Below are positions 1-10,225 of a stretch of DNA of 64,000 nucleotides, one piece after another (within the stretch, counting starts at the first letter, position 1; each line of letters opens with the position of its first letter). The position numbers were made by a program, and so were the translations under genes. Source of the DNA: Calliopum simillimum. Its lineage: Eukaryota; Arthropoda; Insecta; Diptera; Lauxaniidae. The stretch covers positions 2,232,001 through 2,296,000 of the forward strand of contig OX638371.1 in NCBI GenBank assembly GCA_951812925.1, read 5' to 3'. The notes below the pieces were generated by a model, which saw only the letters and a program-made list of their open reading frames with translations, was not told the origin of the DNA and did no database searches.

Positions 1-251
1 TAAGCCCTATACACCAAATACTCTTTTTTTTATAAAAATGTTTTCCTTAAAACGCTAGGGTGATCTCAGAAATTTTTTTTTTGGTAAAATTGTAAAACAA
101 ATCAGAAAATCTGTTTTTTCCTTTAACTTTTTAGTAGTATATTTTAGACCTCATCCCACATACAGTTTTTTGTTAACCTTGGCCTCTTCTATCACCTCAG
201 AGAAATTTCGTAACATTAACGCTTACACCCTGCATTTTATTTTATATGCAT
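1..251. other. AT-rich sequence upstream of mariner relic
   Basis: Poly-T rich sequence with no reading frame I can recognise. It could hold the 5' untranslated part of the mariner element that follows. I could not find a terminal inverted repeat matching the 3' side, so the 5' end of that element looks lost or too degraded to see. Confidence 0.4.
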
Positions 252-1119
252 GTGGAGGACGAACCTCGAGAAAGACGCTCAAAATCTTCGACTGATTATG
301 CAAGTGAAGCGCTGGTGAAGATACAAGATTGACCCAGGAAATCATTGCTGAGGAACTGGGCCTGAATGCCATAGCTGTATCGCGAATATCAAAAAATTAT
401 CTCGGATACACGAAGAAATTTGTACGATGGGCTAATAGAATTTTAAGTAATGCTCAAAAAGAGGCATGTGTGCGTTCTGCTAAGTATTTTCTTGAAAAAT
501 TCAAAAACGGAGAGTCTAATACTTTTAATTAAATTGTAACAGGTGATGAAGCATGGTTTTACAAGTACGATCCTGAAACCAAACAACGATCCATGGTATG
601 GAGCCCAGAAGGTGCAAATCCACCTGTCAAATCAAAGCAATAAAAGTAGTGATGTCAGTTTACTTCACCAGAGAGAAACTTCTAGCTGCTATTCCTTTGG
701 AAAAAGGTCAGACGGTTACTGCTAAGTGGTATACTGAAACCTGCTTACCAAAAGTTTTCCAAAAATTATTGGGAAATCGCCAAAAAAAGGAGCTACTCCG
801 CTACTTTCTTCATCACGATATTGCGCCAGCTCATACTGCCGATTTTATTGCGCTTTCAGGCATCGAAGAAATTCGTCCAGCACCTTATTCCCCAGATCTA
901 ACCCCATGTGACTTCTGGTTGTTTCCAAAAATAAAAAAAAATTTCAGGGGGATAGTCTTCAACAGCAATGAGGAGATAATAAATGCGGTTAATGACGAAA
1001 TTGTAAAACTGCAAAAAGCCGATTTTGAAGACTGTTTTTCAAGATGGATTTATCGACTTCAAAAATGTATCAAAATAAATGGCGATTACGTTGAAAAAAT
1101 ACTAACAGATGAAGAATAA
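252..1119 (+). pseudogene. mariner-family (DD34D type) transposase, decayed
   Basis: Three reading frames joined end to end read as a Tc1/mariner transposase. Frame a (252 to about 326) carries the VEDEPR..SSTD linker. Frame b (329 to about 640) carries the helix-turn-helix end, EEL..AVSRI, and the first catalytic block TGDEAWFYKYD, with Asp at 545-547. Frame c (about 640 to 1119) carries HHDIAPAHT (Asp at 817-819) and PYSPDLTPCDFW (Asp at 910-912). Lesions are a frameshift near 326, an in-frame TAA at 530-532 and a frameshift near 640. Only 30 residues separate the second and third Asp, against 34 in the family, so about 12 bp are missing there. The N-terminal part before VEDEPR is not recognisable. 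The element cannot encode an active enzyme. The superfamily call is firm; the subfamily is not determined. Confidence 0.88.
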
Positions 1120-1329
1120 AGTTATAAATTTAAAAAAAAGTTTATCCAGTTTTTTCAATTCTACTAAGCGAACTTTTGTCACATTACCCGCACACATTAT
1201 CGCATTACTTTCATTTATTAAATATTATTTTAAACAATCTTAGATAATACCAAAGTAAGGAAAGATATTCAAAAAAGTTGAGGAATCAACGAGCAAAGCT
1301 ATCGCGGCATTCAAAATAATGAAGAAAGG

Positions 1330-1640
1330 AAAATAAAAATGAGAAGTGAGAAGAGATTCCCAGTGTTAAAATCTAAAAAAGTGAAGCTTTTCAAAGACGT
1401 TTCCTCGAGCGAAACGGAGGAAGTTTCCACTTGCCGAGCTCCGACGATGATGAAAGAGTGGGATAAAAGGCTAAAACTCTACCGAAAATGGATACAGCGT
1501 GTCCATTTTGCAACAAATCCTTTCAGATGTACACAAAAGTTCAAATCTCGATACAATGCTTTCAATGCGAGATAATTTGGGCACACACTGAGTGTTTCCC
1601 AAGACGACAAGCAATTTTTGTGTTCGAATCTTGCTTCTAA
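1330..1640 (+). pseudogene. C-terminal zinc-finger relic, probably of a DNA transposase
   Basis: A 50-codon frame (ATG 1488-1490, stop 1638-1640) encodes CPFC, a 15-residue gap, CFQC and then WAHTEC. This is the C-x2-C, C-x2-C, H-x2-C spacing of a PHD/RING-like zinc finger. Just upstream, in other frames, lie acidic/serine stretches (SSSETEE, SSDDDE) after a lysine-rich run. Some pogo/Tigger-type insect transposases end in a lysine-rich, then acidic, then WAHE-C finger tail, so this is probably the 3' end of such a gene with frameshifts. The rest of the transposase is not visible. Alternatives are another PHD-bearing transposon or a chance frame. Confidence 0.35.
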
Positions 1641-1731
1641 TCTTACCTATACCAACTAATATTTTTCTTATTTATATATACATATTTTCGCTTTTAACTT
1701 TCTCTATTAATTTAACTTCCCTTAGAAAATG

Positions 1732-1752
1732 TATATATATATATATATATAT
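1732..1752. repeat. (TA)n microsatellite, left flank of foldback element
   Basis: About ten TA dinucleotides run directly into the TIR of the element at 1753. A matching TA tract lies at 2655-2672 on the other side, as expected if the element inserted within one TA array. Confidence 0.85.
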
Positions 1753-2649
1753 TAGGGTGGGCCGATTTGAAAACTGATCTCGGCTACCCCCCTATGTGTA
1801 AGTTCATTCAATTCTGTCAGCAATCAAAAAATTGGGTTCTGTTTTTATGGAAAGTTTACTTGATAGCGTGGAATTGATTATATTTTTAATTTTACAGAAC
1901 AATATACCAAAAATCTATGTACAAATATGAATCGTTTATAATAAATATATATAATTTGACCGATATAATTTTTTGGAATAAATATTATCAATTTCACGCT
2001 ATCAAGTAAACTTTTCGTAAAAACAGAACCCAATTTTATTGATTACTGACAGAATACCAGCCAAAACATATTATGATATTACTTTTGTCTCTATAGGAAT
2101 TTTGAAAATTCAGCATAAAAATAAATATTAAACGCAAGGTAGAATTTTCAATCGAAAATGCGCCGTACTAAAGTTGAACGTAGAAGTATGGTTCCTTGTG
2201 CAAATATTCATAGAATTGAATGAACTTTCAGCCTAGGTTGGTGTTTTGTTTGAAAAAATTGATCCCAAAATATGAATCGTTTATTTTGAAATTCGGTCAT
2301 AATAATTGGCTATTTGACCCATATCACTTTTTTAAATATACAGCATCAATTCCACACTATCAAGTGAAGATTTCATGTAAACAAAAGCTAATTTAATTGA
2401 TTACTGAAAGAATCCCAGCCAAATCATATAATGACATTACTTTTGTCTTTATAAAAATTTTTAAAATTTAGTATGAAAATAAAAAAAAAATTACTAAAAG
2501 GTAAAATTTTCGATCAAAAATGCGCCGAACTAAAGCTTAACGTAGAAGTATAGTTCCTTGGGCAAATATTCACAGAATTGAATGAACTTTCACATAGGGG
2601 GGTAGCCGAGGTCGATAAAATTTCGTCCATACAATTTGGCCCACCCTAA
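1753..2649. mobile_element. foldback/MITE element inserted in a (TA)n tract
   Basis: The ends are TTAGGGTGGGCC and GGCCCACCCTAA. After one indel the inverted match continues through CTCGGCTACCCCCCTATGTG and on to GTTCATTCAATTCTGT, giving TIRs of about 70 bp. TA flanks on both sides and TTAGG-type termini fit a Tc1/mariner-type non-autonomous element. It has no coding capacity. A second, internal inverted pair lies at 1822-1890 and 1985-2050 (both contain ATTGGGTTCTG or its complement, and the block with GATAGCGTG). Confidence 0.75.
1925..2592. repeat. diverged direct duplication inside the foldback element
   Basis: The stretch from about 1925 to 2235 is repeated at about 2272-2592 with scattered changes. 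Shared landmarks are AATATGAATCGTTTAT, CTATCAAGT, TTGATTACTGA, AATGCGCCG.ACTAAAG and AGAATTGAATGAACTTTCA. The period is about 350 bp. This is an internal tandem duplication older than the sequence flanking the TIRs. Confidence 0.7.
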
Positions 2650-2654
2650 TATAG

Positions 2655-2672
2655 TATATATATATATATATA
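2655..2672. repeat. (TA)n microsatellite, right flank of foldback element
   Basis: Nine TA units just outside the right TIR, mirroring the tract at 1732-1752. Confidence 0.85.
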
Positions 2673-2711
2673 ATTTTTGCTTAATATACAAATTTATTAC
2701 CTCTTCATTGT

Positions 2712-2825
2712 ATCGGGCAATGGTGTAGCGGTCTAACGAGTTGGTAAATGTAAGTAAAAATAATGTGTCTATATCTATCACACGGACGATCCGCGGTTCA
2801 AATCCTGATGCTGGCAGTTTTTTAT
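2712..2825 (+). ncRNA. tRNA-like sequence with Pol III A/B boxes (SINE-like or tRNA relic)
   Basis: There is a perfect B-box-like block GGTTCAAATCC at 2795-2805, an A-box-like block TGGTGTAGCGGTC near 2721-2733, and an oligo-T run from 2818 as a possible Pol III terminator. A proper cloverleaf does not form: the acceptor arms do not pair, and only two pairs of the T stem form. It is therefore a degenerate tRNA or a tRNA-derived SINE head, not a working tRNA gene. A similar A-box block occurs on the minus strand near 47345-47365. Confidence 0.4.
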
Positions 2826-5029
2826 TTTTCTTTTTACTAACGCATTACAAATAAGCGCTTCAAAAGACCTTTTGAAGTAAGGCTGCGGTAAGCTTAAGAC
2901 GGCTTACATCCTATGACATGCAATGGTAAAGAGAAAGAAAAGTTCTTACGGAGCGGAAGCTCTTATTGGTGAAAAAGAAACACTGCAGAAGGATTCTTGA
3001 AGCACCTTTTTCCCCCTTGGAATATTAGTCAATTTGCTTTGCATGTAGAAAATGCGCGCGCAGTTATGAGCCAACACTTGAAATCAACACTAAATGAAAC
3101 AAAAACAAACACAAAATCTCATCGTTGTGTGTTAGCCAACAAATCATGTGTGTGTGTCGAGTGGAATGGAGAGCATAGAGAGCAGAGAACTCATTTCACA
3201 CTAGTGGCTACGTTAAAGAGTCGCGTGCTTGCTGTGCCTAACAAGTGAATGCATGAAAAACGTGACTATTATGCCTCGCAGAATTGCATAAATCATTTAT
3301 GAGTGTAGATGTAGCAACGATGTTTACCTATACTCATATGTGTAAGTGTAAATTAAATAAACGCACACAAACACACAGTTGCCCATCCATAATGAGTTAT
3401 GAGAAGTGCGTTAAGAAACACTTTATTTAATAGGTCTCTAATTAATTGGCAATACAAATGAACAAACAAGAATATTGAAAACAAATTGAATTGCATTGAT
3501 CATGAATTGATGGTGTTTGCGCATTTGCAGGAGCTTTATTTGCACAAATTGCAATTATGGTAAAGGAAGGTAAAGGATTTATAATTTTTGCTAATGTGTG
3601 ATTTAATTTAAAAAACTGTATGAATCTCGTAAAAAAATCCTTAAAAAATTATAGCTGTGGACTTTTTAAGAATTTTTGGCAGTGATGAATTTATAATCTA
3701 CAGCCTTCCGATTTCTCAAGCAGTTTATTGCTGTACCTGAGAGGGAGAATTCCTCCGTTTGACAAATTTATTTCAAAAAACTTGTTACTTGGTCCGTAGT
3801 GAATCAGTATCGGCTGTATTAGAAACAATTACATTATTTAGGTGACTTGCAAAATTTTGACATAAAGTTCTTTGCTTAAATGTTGTCAGATTGCCTTAAC
3901 AGCTAAAATCCACTTAGATTACAAAAATCAATTGCTTAACATGACGTATGAGTAATATTTATTAAAATTAAATAGGTACTACATGGGTTTTCCAGCGCAT
4001 TCATTTTGTTACATAAATTAATTGCCAATTATGTTGCAGCAACTGATCAACTAACCTTCGAACATGAAAAGCTGTTGCTTATGAAAATGGAAAAAAAAGA
4101 ATAAAAACTGAGCCTTATTCAATTAAATTGCATAATTATTAAGGCATAAATAAATAAGCAAAATAAAGTACAAAACTGATTTAATTGAGACCATGATAAA
4201 AAAATAAATTTTAATTAAAACACTGTCAGTTTCAGGGTTGCCCGCATATTGTGAAATAATTTTATCGATGTGAAACAGAAAAGAAAAAAAAAACTTTTCA
4301 GTTTGATTTTTGCAACGTAACACATATGCAGCAGTGATTTTGACTGTTTGTAATGAATGAGCCCGCAGGTTGCTTTTTTAAAAAACGCCGTATCCTTTGA
4401 GTTTATTTTATAAAAATAAATATTTTCTTTTTTCTTTAATGTGTGAAAAATGATACGCGGCTTGTGAAAAAACAGGAAGAATTTAACAGCTGGAACGTTA
4501 AATAAACAGTTTGCTAAAAAATTAAAAAGGCGCATCGTAGCGTATGCTGAAAAAACAAGCAGTAGCAGTATATCACTCATATGGCACACATACTTGCAAA
4601 GGGTCAATTATTGCCGTTTGCCATTAAATTTAAAATAATCAAGCATTTACATGGGATAATTTTTAAAAGAGTTTTTATTCATAAGTACTGATATGTATTT
4701 TTTTAAAAAATTTTGCTGTAATATTTACAAGTTGATTCAAAATTTTTTCAAGAAATCGAAACAGCCATTTATTGTAGCCGTGTATTATAATGATTACCAT
4801 AATAATTAATAAAAACTGTATAGACAATCTACTCAGAGTTACATCGGAGCTAAGATACATCGGCCAAAACGTAATGCGTATGTTTAAGGAAGACGTATGA
4901 CTAACGTTTATTTCTCTTGCAAAAGAATGGTACTGATCAACATGATACATAAAAGTCATTTTGTTGTTTTCTTTAGTATCATCGTGTCATTTTTCTAAAT
5001 AGTCGTTAATTGAATTATCATCATCATAT
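2826..5029. other. non-coding AT-rich stretch
   Basis: Short open frames here have no recognisable domain and overlap low-complexity sequence. There are short CA-rich runs near 3365-3380. Copies of the ACATGACGTATGA-type motif occur at 3939-3960 and, weaker, at 4891-4910. No other structure is seen. Confidence 0.5.
3939..3965 (+). repeat. dispersed ACATGACGTATGAGTAA motif, copy 1
   Basis: ACATGACGTATGAGTAAT followed by ATTTATT. It is nearly the same as the blocks at 24677-24700 and 33005-33030, and as the minus-strand block beside the BEL insertion (9421-9445). Confidence 0.6.
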
Positions 5030-5990
5030 GAAGGTATGTATAGGTACATAAAGGCAAGTAAAAGGTATATAAATGGTACATAAAGGTACTTAAAAAAACA
5101 TAAAGGTACGTAAAGTTACTTAAAAGGTTGATAAAAGGTACAAAAATGGAACGTAAAGGCACATAAATGGTACATGAGAGGCACACATAGTACAGGTACG
5201 CAAAGGATCATAAAGGTATTTTAAATGTTCTTAAAAGATAATTTAAGGTACATAAAAAGTACATTAAGGTGCGTAAAGGTTCATAGGATACTTAAAGGTG
5301 TCTAAAAGGTACATGAATGGCACTTAAAAGTACACAAATCTAAGTAAAGATATATACTATATAAAGGTGCGCAAAGAATCATAAAGATATTTGAAGAAAT
5401 ATAAAAGGCATTTAAAAGGTACATGAAGGTAAGTAAGGGAATAAAAATGGAATACAAGAGGTACATACAGGTATGCAAAGTTACAAAAAGCAACATTCAG
5501 GTACTTTAAAAGTATGTATGTAAAGATATTTAAAGGGCAGATAAAAGGTACATAAATGGTACGTAATGGTATATAAAAGTACGTAGAGGTACATAAAATG
5601 TACGCATAAATGAGGTAGAAGTACATCAAGGAACACAAAAGGTCCAAAATGGTACATTAAGGTACGTAAACGTACCAAAAAAGGTGCATAAATGTACGTA
5701 GAGTAACATAAAAGCTACGTTGGGTATATAATCATATAACTAAGGTACAAAAAGGTACATAAAGGCACGTAGAGTTAAACGAAAGGTACGTTAGGTACAT
5801 AGTCATACACAAAGGTACATAATCAGTACAGAAAGGCACAAAAGGGTACATAAAAAGTACAAAAAGGGGCATAAAAGCTACATTAAAAGGTACATAAACG
5901 TATCTAAAGGCTGGTTATAGTACATAAAGGTTCGTAAGAATACAGTAAAAGGTAGATGAAAAAAGATACAAATCATACATAAGAGCACGT
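5030..5990. repeat. degenerate minisatellite, unit about 10 bp (GGTACATAAA)
   Basis: Nearly 1 kb consists of GGTACRTAAA-like units, 9 to 14 bp long, each slightly different (AAAGGTACATAAAGG, AAAAGGTACGTAAAGG and so on). There are roughly 80 or more units. Open frames on the minus strand (MYHLYTF..YVPL-type repeats) are by-products of the repeat. No flanking TIR is seen. Confidence 0.85.
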
Positions 5991-6139
5991 AGAATTGTGT
6001 AAAAAAATAACAATTTACTTATTTGTAATTTAGCAGTACGTTCGCAAAATTTTGCCATGGACCGCGTAATGAAGTGATTTTCATATTTTTTGCACATTAT
6101 TCTAAGTTCTAGGCATTTCTTTCTTTTGGCGATTACTTA

Positions 6140-6200
6140 CGAAAATATCAGTGGAATATTTTTGTAGAACACTTTACCCCACTAGAACCTGTGTTTAAAT
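6140..6200 (+). repeat. relic of the 60-kb palindromic element
   Basis: GGAATATTTTTGTAGAACAC and TTTACCCCACTAGAACC match an arm of the large palindrome at 60340-60390, where the same order reads GGAATATTTTTGTAGAAAAC then TTTAACCCTGCACAACC. Only about 45 bp align clearly. Confidence 0.5.
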
Positions 6201-8269
6201 AAAATTCGGAGCTAAAGGGCAAGGATATTTTAAGAAAATATTTTTTGTGCGATTTAACAATAAGTTTCAGACTACAAGATTTATTCAAAATGTTGCTTTA
6301 GAATATTATAGTACAGTTTTATGGAACGTATTAAAGTGACCTCTGAATGATCTCAAAAAAATTTAAAAAAATTCTCCGCTCACTATTCAACGGGTAATCA
6401 TGAATTAAATTTTTTGAACTTTTTTCTTGATTTTCGAGAATTTTTTTGTTGATATTTATGATTTTTACTCTTCATCAATGAAATATTATACTGTCATTTG
6501 GTAACTAAGCCACTTAATTGCAAGTGCATTTAAATTCTAAGAAGTATAATAATTTCGTACATTTGTGCATAATTCAAACGTTGCTATGCATTTTGTCTGC
6601 TGGCAATGCCGGAAGCAGCATCATCATCATCATTCCTGTTAAGTTGAAAGTGATACCTATGTATGCATGTGTGAGTAATAGTAAAACTGATAGTTCACAT
6701 GCAGTTCGCAGCGCTTCGCTAACAATAACAAAATCGCAGATAGACGGTGGCATAGTAATAATTTTCTGATGCGATTTATCTGCAACTCATTCAATAATTC
6801 AATTTGTAGAACTCTGCTTACTGCTAACGACAAAATCATTTAATACCGCCGTAAGCGGCAATTACAAATTTCCGGCAATTGTTTGCCATTTGTTGTACTA
6901 TCATTAATGAAAGGGAGTGGTGAAAAAAGCCGGAAAGTAATACCAATGAAAAATGAATAATAATGAGTGTAAAAAGTTTTGCACATAAAGAAATATGTTT
7001 GCAATAACGTTAATTTAAATCAAATAAGTTAACTTTTCACTTTAACTCCTTCGAAAGGCAAGAGACCAAGGAATTTAAAGCGCACAAAGTTTGTAGATTC
7101 AATTTTTAGTGTTGGAATGAGAGTTAAGTTTCAATTATGTTTCCATTAGATGGTAGTAGAGTAAATTAAACAAAAAAATTAAAAAATTTTTACAATATAT
7201 AATTTATAGCAACTTGAATCATATGGGCAGCATTTTATTACAATTTAAAAAATTTTCCCAAAAAGAAGTTACAGGTGGGATCCGATTGAATATACTTGAA
7301 ATGAAAGAGCTTCAATACAATAAGCAAAGAATGTATTCTTCAGTTTATATACATCCAACATAATACAATACAAACAAATAAATAAATTTCTTGTTCAAAT
7401 ATTTACAATGAGAGTATCAACAAATTGTTATGCGTTTAATCTGTCAATTACATATACAAAAACCAAACAAACACATGTATGTAAGCTATAGCACACATTT
7501 GCGCATTCAGTCGTAAGTTGTTGTTTTGCTTGATCACGTGAGTTCTTTTCAAGGTAAAATTAATGCGTTTTTGTAGTAGAATTTTGAACGATGTAAAGCA
7601 GAAAAAAGCGTTATTGAAAGCTTTTAATAAAGTCTTAAGTAATATCACTTAGAAAAAAAAAAAATTGCTCAAAACAACAGTCAAAGCAAGCTAAAGCCAC
7701 TTAGGTACTTATGTACTTAGTCAGCTCAAATTATCAAAATGTCTCAATACGCGCTAGATTCCATTCATAGCGTTAATTTCAGTGCAAAAAATTAAAAATG
7801 AAAGCTAAGGAAAGCAAAAATCAAGCCCTAGAACTATGCAATATTATTTTTTTTTGGCAAATTCTTTCATATTAAAATCTGTGGCAGGAAGGAAAAACTA
7901 CGTAAGTCGATAGATTTGAGCTCAATTTTCTAATAGTTCTGTGTAAAATCACTCTTTCATTTTTAGACATTATTAAGATCTAAATAAGCACTAACACAAA
8001 ACTCAAAAACGAAAGTACAATTACACCCCGAACCAGTCAAAAATGGAGCACAAACCTATTTTGCTAAGGTTGGACTTAAGCATTTTTTCCTTCTTGCGAC
8101 AGAAATATTTAAAATTATTAAAAGTATTCAGTAAGTTCAATTAAGAAGAGAATACTGCATAGTCTTAGGGCTTGTTTTCTGTTATTTTAACTTCCGTTCT
8201 TTATATTTTGCATTGCACTTTAAGATTCGCTGTAGATTGTTCAATTTCGACAATTTGACAAAATTTTTA
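6201..8269. other. non-coding AT-rich stretch
   Basis: A short (CAT)n run lies at 6618-6632. Several short open frames occur on both strands with no domain signature. I see no gene or element. Confidence 0.5.
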
Positions 8270-8915
8270 ACGTTCCAAATCTCATCTACGTGCATTAAAT
8301 AAGTAGTTTCAGAGAAGTAATATTTTTTTTTAAGTGCGTGACGCCACCCTTTTTTTACTTTCGACATTATTTGTCCCAATACTTTTATTACATTTACTTA
8401 ATATAATAAATGTCCATCAAATGTTTCACAGATACGATATTATTTTATTTTAAATTATTGGTTCCGACATCCAAGAGTGACCCTTGGGTGAAAAAAATTT
8501 GTTCCCTCTAAAATGTCGTAAAGTCATGAAACGCGTAGAAAACACGGAAAAAAAGATATGCATATTTTTTTAATTTAAAATATAATTAATTTAATTTAAT
8601 TTTTTTAAATTTTTTAATGAAACGTGTAGAAAATATGAAAATTTTAAATTTTTGTACACTAAAATGTAGTAAAAAGTCATGAAACGCTTAGAAAACACGA
8701 AAAAAAAAACGATTGTTTTTTTTTTAAATTTTGGTTCTGACATCAAAGGGACCCTTAGGTGAAAAAAATGTTTTTCCGCTTAAATGTTGTGAAAAGTCGC
8801 GAAACAAGTAAAAAAACTCGAAAAACACAGAAAAAAAAAATATTTTCAAAAATTCTTGGTACCGATATTAAAAGGGGGAAAAACACGCACCGTACCCGAA
8901 AACCTAAATATATAA
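8270..8915 (+). repeat. dispersed repeat with internal tandem module (copy 1)
   Basis: It starts with CCAAATCTCATCTACGTG and ends with GCACCGTACCCGAAAAC. The same two end blocks occur at 63597-63803 with a shorter middle. Between 8461 and 8850 a module of roughly 100-150 bp repeats about three times: a C(A/C)TTNGGTGAAAAAAA block, TAAAATGT.GTAAA, AGTCATGAAACGC.TAGAAAACACGAAAAA. The reverse complement of this module lies at 35850-36030 inside another TIR element. Confidence 0.7.
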
Positions 8916-9408
8916 ATTATAATATACACACATGCATTAAACTACATTAAATATGAGTGTTGAGTTGGTTTTCATTTAGTTTTTTTATCACAAGTAATAT
9001 TTTGATTTAAAAATCTTTCTGTAAAGCAATAAAATACATTGCAGTAGCAGCACAGCGATGTTGCAACATCATACAAATTAAATGTACAATAAAATTTATT
9101 ATGCGGAAACTTTATTTGTAAAAACACGATCAAATGATGTTATTAATGAGAACGTGCCATATGAAAAACAAAAATAAAATAACGTTGAAACAAAATATCA
9201 GTAGACTAACGCTTTGTTTTTATTTTTTTTTTTGAAAATGATATATGAGCACAGTGGATTTGACAAGTCAAGTGAAATATCATGAGATTTCACTTTAACT
9301 GAAATTTTAGCATTTAGTGTATCACTGGAATTGTTGAATTTTGTAAAACATTAATAAAATGCATACATATTTTCTATTAAGAAATACATTTGTAATAAAA
9401 AATACGTA
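8916..9408. other. non-coding AT-rich stretch
   Basis: No reading frame, repeat or RNA gene is recognised. It leads into the duplicated flank of the BEL element. Confidence 0.5.
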
Positions 9409-10008
9409 TACATAAATTAATAAATGTCAATCATACGTCATGTTGTATGTGTTAAATGAGAAGAGTTTTTCTCACTTTGCAGTGACCGAATTATTAAATT
9501 AGTTAATATTTTTATTAACAAATAATCAAATACTGCGATTACGGGGCAAGTTCGAAACGCGGTGCAAAATTCACAACTGAAAAAAGTTCTACGCGGTAAA
9601 AGAAAAGACAATGCGAAGTCGTAAACGATTAATGCAGCAAGAGAGCCTGCAATTTATTTTGCAGTCTTATATACAAAAATAGAAGAGCTTAGGTTACATA
9701 CATAAATTAATAAATGTCAATCATACGTCATGTTGTATGTGTTAAATGAGAAGAGTTTTTCTCACTTTGCAGTGACCGAATTATTAAATTAGTTAATATT
9801 TTTATTAACAAATAATCAAATACTGCGATTACGGGGCAAGTTCGAAACGCGGTGCAAAATTCACAACTGAAAAAAGTTCTACGCGGTAAAAGAAAAGACA
9901 ATGCGAAGTCGTAAACGATTAATGCAGCAAGAGAGCCTGCAATTTATTTTGCAGTCTTATATACAAAAATAGAAGAGCTTAGGTTACAGTTAGTTTCTCT
10001 TTTTAATA
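9409..10008. repeat. exact 300-bp tandem duplication of flank plus partial LTR
   Basis: Sequence from about 9409 to 9708 reappears at an offset of exactly 300 bp (9421 onward equals 9721 onward). I see no mismatch until the copies part, just after the shared AGGTTACA. Each unit holds about 30 bp of flank (with TCATACGTCATG), the target-site copy GTATG, and about 248 bp of LTR end (9440-9687 in the first unit). The first LTR piece is thus a truncated extra copy outside the element. It could be a local duplication after insertion or an assembly artefact. Confidence 0.9.
9735..9739. other. target-site duplication GTATG, left
   Basis: GTATG directly abuts the outer LTR end here. The same five bases follow the other LTR at 16603-16607. 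A 5-bp duplication is typical of BEL/Pao elements. Confidence 0.8.
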
Positions 10009-10200
10009 CAGTTTTAGTACATCATAAGTTAACTAGTTTAAGGCCTTATTATAGAAATTATTAGTTTAATTACTAAAGGGCTATTTATAGTTAAAAATTA
10101 TCAATTATTTTGAGGCAAATTTAGTTAAAGAAAAATTGCAACTTTAGGAGTTTAAATACATTAGTAAAAAATAAAGTAAATGTTATACGTTGACCCAACA
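9740..10200 (-). repeat. BEL element LTR (3' LTR in element orientation)
   Basis: 461 bp with TGTTAAATGAG at one end and GACCCAACA at the other on the plus strand. It matches 16142-16602 with no difference I can see. The first 248 bp occur a third time at 9440-9687. Confidence 0.95.
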
Positions 10201-10215
10201 TTCCGGCCCCCTTGA
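10201..10215 (-). other. polypurine tract of BEL element
   Basis: On the element strand the bases next to the 3' LTR read AAGGGGGCCGGAA, a purine-rich stretch suited to priming plus-strand DNA synthesis. Position and composition fit. The exact priming boundary is inferred. Confidence 0.65.
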
Positions 10216-10225
10216 AAGGACCCTT

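Noticed and set aside
2712..2825. Functional tRNA gene with intron
   Set aside because: A and B boxes are present, but the acceptor arms and most of the T stem do not pair, so only a tRNA-like relic is supported.
4995..5678. Several overlapping minus-strand frames with YVPL/TFMY-type repeats
   Set aside because: They are translations of the GGTACATAAA minisatellite in different frames.
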